19,413 nt of DNA, taken from contig CAZFKU010000025.1 in assembly GCA_964518835.1 (NCBI GenBank), positions 1 to 19,413 of the forward strand, written 5' to 3'. The notes under the pieces are model-generated. The model was not told the origin of the DNA, did no database searches, and saw nothing but the letters and a program-made list of their open reading frames with translations. Source of the DNA: AB-629-J13 sp964518835 (GTDB lineage: Bacteria; Fidelibacterota; Marinisomatia; Marinisomatales; AB-629-J13). How positions within the stretch are numbered: position 1 is the stretch's first letter; every line of letters begins with the position of its first letter. The position numbers and the translations under genes were made by a program. Below, in pieces: positions 15,168 through 19,413 of this stretch.

Positions 15168-15668
15168 TTAGTTTGAAATTAAATGATCCAGATTGTCAAA
15201 AGGAGTATACCTTGTCCTGGATGTACAACTGCAGGATTTCATATTCAGATTGATCCCGCAAATAGAGCATAAACCCTTGCATGAAATTTTACAAACGGTT
15301 TTTATCGGATTCGAAAGTTGAATTGAATCACGAATAAAGTGTGTAATATCTATTTCTTTCATTTCTTCCGGGAATAGAATAATTTCATCGTTTTCTTCGC
15401 TGAGGAGGTCATTTCGAGATGTTAGGATTAACTTTATTAAAATATCCTGGTTATTTTGAAATTCTGTAAGACACCTGTCGCAATTCATTAACAGGTTACA
15501 GGATAGATTTCCCGTTAATTTAAATCCCTGGTTTTCTTGTTTACAGGATAACTCACAATGAATGTCCGGTTTACCAAATTTTAAATTTGGAACATCCAGG
15601 GACTTTATGGGAATAAGGGTGCACTTTTTTTCAAATCCGAATTGTAGTTCACTTCGAAATAACTGCAT
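15168..15668 (-). CDS. yceD: YceD/DUF177 family protein
   Basis: A member of the YceD (DUF177) family, linked in E. coli and plants to 23S rRNA accumulation and often encoded just before rpmF. The 166 aa are typical. The family core CNLLMNCDRCLTEF (57-70) is present, followed by the acidic middle EEMKEIDITHFIRDSI. The C-terminal region has CKISCKGLCSICGIN (126-140) and CSC (146-148), a likely metal-binding cluster seen in many family members. Its stop is 15 bases before rpmF. A 69-base gap upstream includes a TATACT hexamer on the minus strand (within about 15690-15705) that could be a -10 element, with no good -35. The molecular role is known only in outline. Confidence 0.88.
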   Translation of the reverse strand: MQLFRSELQFGFEKKCTLIPIKSLDVPNLKFGKPDIHCELSCKQENQGFKLTGNLSCNLLMNCDRCLTEFQNNQDILIKLILTSRNDLLSEENDEIILFPEEMKEIDITHFIRDSIQLSNPIKTVCKISCKGLCSICGINLNMKSCSCTSRTRYTPFDNLDHLISN

Positions 15669-15737
15669 GAGTCAACCTGAACCTGAGTATATCTAATCAA
15701 TTTTAGTTTTATTAAAAGTTTCCGAATTAATTTGCTC

Positions 15738-17003
15738 TCAATCAGATGATTCTTCCTCAGAAGAATCTCCGTTTGTGTCATCCCCATCAGATTCATCTAC
15801 TCCATCTCCATCATCGGAGTCCGCTGATTCATCATCGTCTGAATTATCGTTTGTATCAAAATCGTTATCTTCCTCGTCCTCCAACTCATCTTCATCCTTG
15901 CGTTCTAAAAGATTATCGTCATCCGATTTCTTTTTAAATATAACAAACATCAGAGTTTCTGCAACACTTAAGATGGATAATCCATAAGATACCACAGATA
16001 ATACAATCAAAAAGAGAAAGCAACTGAGAATAACCGCAGAGACCATTTCTGTACTGCTCAAATCGCCTCCATCGTTAAATGGAGCAAATGAAAGGCATGA
16101 GCAACAAAAATTATTGATACAGGTACAGACGCAATTAAACGAAGCACAAATTTTATGAATGAAAGAAGGATATACATTTTCATATGAGTAGCTGACTATC
16201 CGTGTCAGTTTATCTCCCATGAACCAATCACAAGCAAAAACATAATTAATGAGTGAAAAAGTGGCTGTCATGAACCATTTAAAAATATGAACACCGATTA
16301 CCAGCAGAGGTAATAATGCTCCGTGATAAAGAAGAATTCTCCACGGTTGGGACCACGTTATGGAGTAGGATTGAAAAACTGCCCCCATAGTATCTTCTTC
16401 CGAGGCTCCTACGATTGCAGGTGTATAATGGAGTGAAACGATGAAGACAATCCCTGTATAAATTGTAAAAAGGGCGCCCAGAAAATAGAACAGGTAAGGA
16501 ATGGAAAAAAGAAATTCTCCCACATAAGGAATTTTTCCGAACAAGGCAAAAATCCCTGAGAAAACCAGAAAAAATGTGATAATTAATGCAATAGATACCG
16601 GTGCCATGATAACGGCAGTCCAATGTTTTTTCACATATTTAAAAGAGTCAGATGATGAGAAGAATTCATCACCTTTCAACTGTTTGTATGTCACTCTGGA
16701 AACAGCCGTACAGGCCAATGATATTGAGAAGAATAAAAGTAAAACTCCAATATCAAAGACTGCGCAGGCATACCAGGGAGCAGAATCTACAACTCCGACA
16801 AGACAGGGATAAATTCCGTAATCTGCCCACATTTGTCCTAATGAAATCCCGCTTAAAATGAACGAGAGAGCAGTGAACAACCAATATAAAGCATAACCGA
16901 TTAAGGTCCCAGTCAGCATGATCATTATCTTTTTTCCACTTAATGCTAATCGGGGTGCTCTCAAGACATCACGAATGTCAAAATATAATTTCATAGGTCC
17001 CAT
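15738..17003 (-). CDS. Polytopic membrane protein with Cys-rich loop and acidic tail, function unknown
   Basis: I do not recognise this 421-residue protein. Six hydrophobic segments are visible at about 27-50, 80-103, 130-155, 165-192, 224-256 and 320-357. The N-terminus (RDVLRAPRLALSGKK) and the loops at 104-129 and 192-223 carry more positive charge, so both termini should be cytoplasmic. The loop between segments 5 and 6 would then be extracytoplasmic; it contains seven cysteines between residues 286 and 303 (KICASFNCVCTC... FCCSC). Residues 360-421 form an Asp/Glu/Ser-rich tail with almost no basic residues. ATG 17003 is fixed by AAAGGAG 8 bases upstream, inside the 3' end of the SPOR gene, 5 bases away. 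Context between envelope and lipid genes suggests an envelope role, but this is inference. Confidence 0.85.
   Translation of the reverse strand: MGPMKLYFDIRDVLRAPRLALSGKKIMIMLTGTLIGYALYWLFTALSFILSGISLGQMWADYGIYPCLVGVVDSAPWYACAVFDIGVLLLFFSISLACTAVSRVTYKQLKGDEFFSSSDSFKYVKKHWTAVIMAPVSIALIITFFLVFSGIFALFGKIPYVGEFLFSIPYLFYFLGALFTIYTGIVFIVSLHYTPAIVGASEEDTMGAVFQSYSITWSQPWRILLYHGALLPLLVIGVHIFKWFMTATFSLINYVFACDWFMGDKLTRIVSYSYENVYPSFIHKICASFNCVCTCINNFCCSCLSFAPFNDGGDLSSTEMVSAVILSCFLFLIVLSVVSYGLSILSVAETLMFVIFKKKSDDDNLLERKDEDELEDEEDNDFDTNDNSDDDESADSDDGDGVDESDGDDTNGDSSEEESSD
15741..15926 (-). repeat. Low-complexity acidic-codon tract (GAT/GAA/TCT-type triplets)
   Basis: The region encoding residues 360-421 of the membrane protein is a mosaic of near-repeated GAT, GAA, GAC and Ser triplets, read as TCATC-type repeats on the plus strand. 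It is a degenerate, not perfect, repeat. It could vary in length by in-frame slippage, and it produces spurious Ser-rich frames on the plus strand. Confidence 0.6.
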
Positions 17004-17008
17004 TCTAT

Positions 17009-17761
17009 TTACTCCTTTGTTTTTCTTACATAGTCAATCCATGAATTCAAATTCATGGAATTTCGAATTTTATCGGCTACAGTTTTTGCAGAATCTTTTG
17101 ATGTGAATGACCCTACTCTGATTCTGTACCACAATTCGTTAGATTTTTCTTTATTATATCTCTGAATATACGCACTGAATCCATTTCCCTGCATTTTTTT
17201 CATGAACTTTTCTGCACTTTTTTTATCCTTTTTCGCCGCTACCTGAATGGTGTAATAATTTGATTCTTTTGGAGGTGTATAAACCGGGGATTCATGTTTA
17301 TCAGTTTTACTTGGATGGATAGGTTTTTTTGGTTCCGGCTCTTTTATTGAATCATCCAGCCATAATTTATCTTCTTCTGTCCAACTGGTTGATGGAGGTG
17401 GTGGTTTTTCCGTTTTTATTTCAGGTTTATTTTGCCCGCCTTCAGCGATTTCCAGGGGAAATGATTGAATTGAAATGATCTCTCCATACCATGATAAAGA
17501 TACCCTGAAACTGTAATGACCTTCAAAATCCGGTATGAAAGAAAGGGAAGACTTGTCATCTGAAAATGTCATTTCCTTCATTTCTAATTTACTATTCTCC
17601 GGTTTTTCAGAAATAGTCCATTTATATTTTAAAGATTTGATATTATCCGGATTTTTTGCTGTTAGTGTAATTAAGTCACCGGTATAACCGTTAGGTTTCG
17701 TCTTTTCACAACTGGTGAAAAAGTAGAATAGGAAAAATAGAATTATTAAATTTTTGGACAT
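17009..17761 (-). CDS. Lipoprotein with C-terminal SPOR domain
   Basis: MSKNLIILFFLFYFFTSC is a lipoprotein signal peptide with the lipidated cysteine at residue 18. Residues about 25-107 look like a beta-sandwich (PKD or Ig-like), with KYKWTISEKP and FIPDFEGHYSFRVSLSWYGE typical of such folds. Residues 108-166 are a Pro/Lys/Glu-rich linker. Residues 168-247 form a SPOR domain (YYTIQVAAKKDKKSAEKF ... ELWYRIRVGSFTSKDSAK), which binds glycan strands lacking peptide stems, often at division sites. It is therefore likely an envelope lipoprotein touching peptidoglycan. The stop is 5 bases before the membrane-protein gene, whose ribosome-binding site it contains, suggesting coordinated expression. 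The 57 bases upstream show no strong promoter. The specific role is unknown. Confidence 0.9.
   Translation of the reverse strand: MSKNLIILFFLFYFFTSCEKTKPNGYTGDLITLTAKNPDNIKSLKYKWTISEKPENSKLEMKEMTFSDDKSSLSFIPDFEGHYSFRVSLSWYGEIISIQSFPLEIAEGGQNKPEIKTEKPPPPSTSWTEEDKLWLDDSIKEPEPKKPIHPSKTDKHESPVYTPPKESNYYTIQVAAKKDKKSAEKFMKKMQGNGFSAYIQRYNKEKSNELWYRIRVGSFTSKDSAKTVADKIRNSMNLNSWIDYVRKTKE
17012..17018 (-). promoter_or_regulatory. Shine-Dalgarno sequence of the membrane-protein gene
   Basis: AAAGGAG on the minus strand, 8 bases before ATG 17003. It selects this ATG over the in-frame ATG nine bases later (16994), and it overlaps the coding end of the SPOR lipoprotein. Confidence 0.7.
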
Positions 17762-17818
17762 CTTGAATGAAACACTACCTAATATTCTATGAAAAGTTAT
17801 GATGGATAATAAAGCAGT

Positions 17819-18241
17819 TCAATTTCTGATTAATTCATATTCTGCAAAAAAATAAGCAACTTCTATTGTCCCATTTTCATCAGAATCTGAACCATGTACA
17901 GCATTTTGACCGAGGTTTTTTGCATACAATTTTCGGATTGTTCCTTCTTCAGCCTCTACAGGATTTGTTGCTCCAATTACAGTTCGCCACTCATTCACTG
18001 CATTTTCTTTCTCAAGTGCAAGGACTACACATGGACCTGAAGACATAAATTGAGTTAATTCCTCAAAAAATGGTTTTCCACGGTGTATTTCGTAAAATCC
18101 TTCCGCCTGAGCAAGATTCATTTCCAATTGTTTTGAACTTAGAATCGTAAATCCTTCATTGGTGATCCTGCCTATGATTTTTCCTGTATGACCAGAAGCC
18201 ACTGCATCCGGTTTAATGATAGCTAATGTTCTAGTTTTCAT
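17819..18241 (-). CDS. ndk: Nucleoside diphosphate kinase
   Basis: Transfers the gamma-phosphate of ATP to nucleoside diphosphates via a phosphohistidine, balancing NTP and dNTP pools. At 140 aa it is standard. Lys10 in LAIIKPDAV and His116 in GQNAVHGSDSDENG are the conserved active-site residues, and RGKPFFEELTQFMSSGP matches the nucleotide-binding Kpn-loop region. Start ATG 18241 has an AGGA element 8 bases upstream and sits 10 bases after the sucD stop. The sucC-sucD-ndk adjacency is meaningful: succinyl-CoA synthetase makes ATP or GTP, and Ndk exchanges the phosphate among nucleotides. Confidence 0.97.
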   Translation of the reverse strand: MKTRTLAIIKPDAVASGHTGKIIGRITNEGFTILSSKQLEMNLAQAEGFYEIHRGKPFFEELTQFMSSGPCVVLALEKENAVNEWRTVIGATNPVEAEEGTIRKLYAKNLGQNAVHGSDSDENGTIEVAYFFAEYELIRN

Positions 18242-18251
18242 GAATGTGTTC

Positions 18252-19127
18252 CTATTTAGATATTATATTTTTCATCACAACTCCAATTTCCGCCGGACTT
18301 TCCGCAACATGGATCCCAGCTGATTTAAGAGCATTTATTTTATCAACGGCGGTTCCTTGCCCGCCGGAAATGATAGCACCTGCATGCCCCATTCGTCTTC
18401 CGGGGGGTGCAGTTTGTCCCGCAATGAACGCAGTGATGGGTTTGGTGAAATTGTTATCCACCACCCATTGGGCTGCTTCTTCCTCAGCAGAGCCACCGAT
18501 CTCACCAATCAAAACGACCCCTTTTGTTTCATCATCATCAGCGAATAAACTCAGCATGTCAATAAACGTAGTTCCAATGATGGGATCACCACCGATTCCC
18601 ACGGATGTGGATTGTCCCAATTCTGCTTCAACCAGTTGGTGTACTGCTTCGTAGGTCAAGGTTCCTGATCTGGAAATAACACCAATTTCTCCCGGTTCAT
18701 GAATAAATCCCGGCATGATGCCGATCTTGGCTTTCCCGGGAGAAATAATTCCGGGGCAATTGGGTCCGATGAGGCGTGTGGGAAGATTGTTCAGAACATG
18801 ATTAACTTTTACCATATCCAATGTGGGAATTCCCTCGGTGATGCAGATGACTAATTCAATTCCTGCTTCCGCAGCTTCAATGATAGCTTTTCCTGCAAAT
18901 CGAGGAGGAACAAAAATAACGGATGTATTTGCTCCTGTTTCAACTTTGGCTTCCTGAACTGAATCAAATACCGGAACTCCTAATGCGGTTTGTCCTCCTT
19001 TCCCGGGAGTGACACCTCCGACTAATTTGGTACCGTAATCCCTGATCTGTTCACCATGAAATGAACCTTCTTTTCCGGTGATTCCCTGAATAATTAATCG
19101 TGTGTCATTGCCTACTAATACGCTCAT
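18252..19127 (-). CDS. sucD: Succinyl-CoA synthetase (ADP-forming) subunit alpha
   Basis: The alpha subunit of succinyl-CoA synthetase, the TCA-cycle enzyme that conserves the thioester energy of succinyl-CoA as ATP or GTP. The 291 aa match. The CoA-binding motif GITGKEGSFHGEQ (15-27) and VGGVTPGKGG (37-46) are present. The phosphorylated histidine is His248 in RRMGHAGAIISGGQGTA. LIGPNCPGIISPG (119-131) and GGDPIIGTTFID (179-190) are further family blocks. ATG 19127 overlaps the sucC stop as ATGA, with a strong AAAGGAGG 6 bases upstream. Nucleotide specificity depends on the beta subunit, which is mostly outside the window. Confidence 0.98.
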   Translation of the reverse strand: MSVLVGNDTRLIIQGITGKEGSFHGEQIRDYGTKLVGGVTPGKGGQTALGVPVFDSVQEAKVETGANTSVIFVPPRFAGKAIIEAAEAGIELVICITEGIPTLDMVKVNHVLNNLPTRLIGPNCPGIISPGKAKIGIMPGFIHEPGEIGVISRSGTLTYEAVHQLVEAELGQSTSVGIGGDPIIGTTFIDMLSLFADDDETKGVVLIGEIGGSAEEEAAQWVVDNNFTKPITAFIAGQTAPPGRRMGHAGAIISGGQGTAVDKINALKSAGIHVAESPAEIGVVMKNIISK

Positions 19128-19413
19128 GCTGCACCTCCTTTTGCGGCGGATACAGCTTTTTCAGCTGCATTGCTCAAACTGGAAGCAACCAGGAAATCCA
19201 GGGGAGAATCATTGAGCAGTTCTCCAGCTTTTTTGGCATTGGTTCCCTCTAATCTCACAATGACTGGAAGATTCACATGAACGGTTTTCATTGCATCGAT
19301 CACTCCCTGAGCCACTCTATCGCAACGGACGATTCCTCCAAAAATATTGATGAGTATTGATTTAACGTTTGGATCGGACAAGGTAATTTTAAATCCATTG
19401 GCAACGGTTTCAG
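19124..19413 (-). CDS. sucC: Succinyl-CoA synthetase subunit beta, 3' end only
   Basis: Only the last 95 or so residues are inside the window, and the frame runs open to the right edge. The translation ETVANGFKITLSDPNVKSIL then NIFGGIVRCDRVAQGV is the conserved C-terminal CoA-ligase domain of SucC, where the GGI(V/M)RCD block contributes to subunit contact and phosphate transfer. It ends SAAKGGAA. An internal TTG that begins LSDPNVK is not a start, because upstream residues continue the family pattern. The stop overlaps the sucD ATG by three bases. Confidence 0.96.
   Translation of the reverse strand, partial: ETVANGFKITLSDPNVKSILINIFGGIVRCDRVAQGVIDAMKTVHVNLPVIVRLEGTNAKKAGELLNDSPLDFLVASSLSNAAEKAVSAAKGGAA
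19134..19141 (-). promoter_or_regulatory. Strong Shine-Dalgarno sequence of sucD inside the sucC 3' end
   Basis: AAAGGAGG on the minus strand, 6 bases before the sucD ATG. It is a near-perfect anti-16S match embedded in the sucC codons, allowing sucD to be translated by fresh initiation as well as by coupling through the ATGA overlap. Confidence 0.75.

Noticed and set aside
15746..15987. Two Ser/His-rich open frames on the plus strand opposite the acidic tail
   Set aside because: They are mirror images of the acidic Asp/Glu/Ser codons on the minus strand, low in complexity, with no ribosome-binding site. The minus-strand frame has a good Shine-Dalgarno sequence and membrane segments.
18244..18654. 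A 136-codon plus-strand open frame opposite sucD
   Set aside because: sucD is complete with all catalytic motifs on the other strand. The plus frame is Pro/Ala/Ser-rich in the way typical of antisense shadows.
1..19413. CRISPR arrays, tRNA genes, insertion sequences, toxin-antitoxin or phage-defence modules
   Set aside because: I looked for regular repeats, terminal inverted repeats, transposase-like frames and cloverleaf-sized gaps and saw none. All intergenic gaps are under 100 bases, and nearly all proteins belong to housekeeping families.

Overview
The window is a dense stretch of bacterial chromosome of about 40% GC with almost no spare DNA. No stretch over 100 bases lacks a gene, and I see no tRNA, rRNA, insertion sequence, prophage or CRISPR array. 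Several features suggest a Gram-negative from the Fibrobacteres-Chlorobi-Bacteroidetes side of the tree, perhaps a Marinimicrobia-like lineage. These are an LptG-type lipopolysaccharide permease, a lipoprotein with a SPOR domain, a prenyl synthase with the HNFTLVHDDIMD signature common in Bacteroidetes, an AGCS transporter with NEAGTGTEAMAHGAAKT, and an RNase III with Asn where Proteobacteria have a catalytic Asp. The phylum is an inference from remembered family resemblance, not a computed result.

Layout. At 1-2683 the minus strand carries lptG, an L-2-hydroxyglutarate dehydrogenase-like flavoprotein, and an AT-rich exported protein cut by the left edge. An 84-base divergent region (2684-2767) separates these from a plus-strand run (2768-9110): a sodium:alanine/glycine symporter, murQ, phosphomanno/phosphoglucomutase, a short-chain polyprenyl synthase, a bifunctional phosphoglucose/phosphomannose isomerase, and a bifunctional-nuclease-domain protein with a UVR tail. 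The genes overlap or sit within about 75 bases of each other. Together they point to cell-wall amino-sugar recycling, hexose-phosphate interconversion and isoprenoid supply.

The plus-strand run meets a minus-strand run head-on with only 4 bases between stop codons. The minus-strand run, in transcription order from the right edge, is sucC (partial), sucD, ndk, a SPOR lipoprotein, an unassigned polytopic membrane protein, yceD, rpmF, plsX, fabH, fabD, fabG, acpP, fabF and rnc. From yceD to rnc this is the classic fatty-acid/phospholipid synthesis cluster, complete and in canonical order. Gaps are mostly 0-25 bases, with four overlaps of 1-13 bases, so much of it may be cotranscribed, with possible internal promoters at about 15.7 and 17.8 kb. 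Several starts needed correction: rpmF (59 aa) lies inside the over-extended upstream frame of plsX, plsX probably starts at a GTG, fabH and murQ at TTG codons, and the flavoprotein at an internal ATG.

I found no convincing previously undescribed multi-gene system. The best candidate for something uncharacterised is the membrane protein at 15738-17003, which has six predicted transmembrane segments, a Cys-rich predicted extracytoplasmic loop and a long acidic Asp/Glu/Ser tail. The truncated AT-rich exported protein at the left edge is second.
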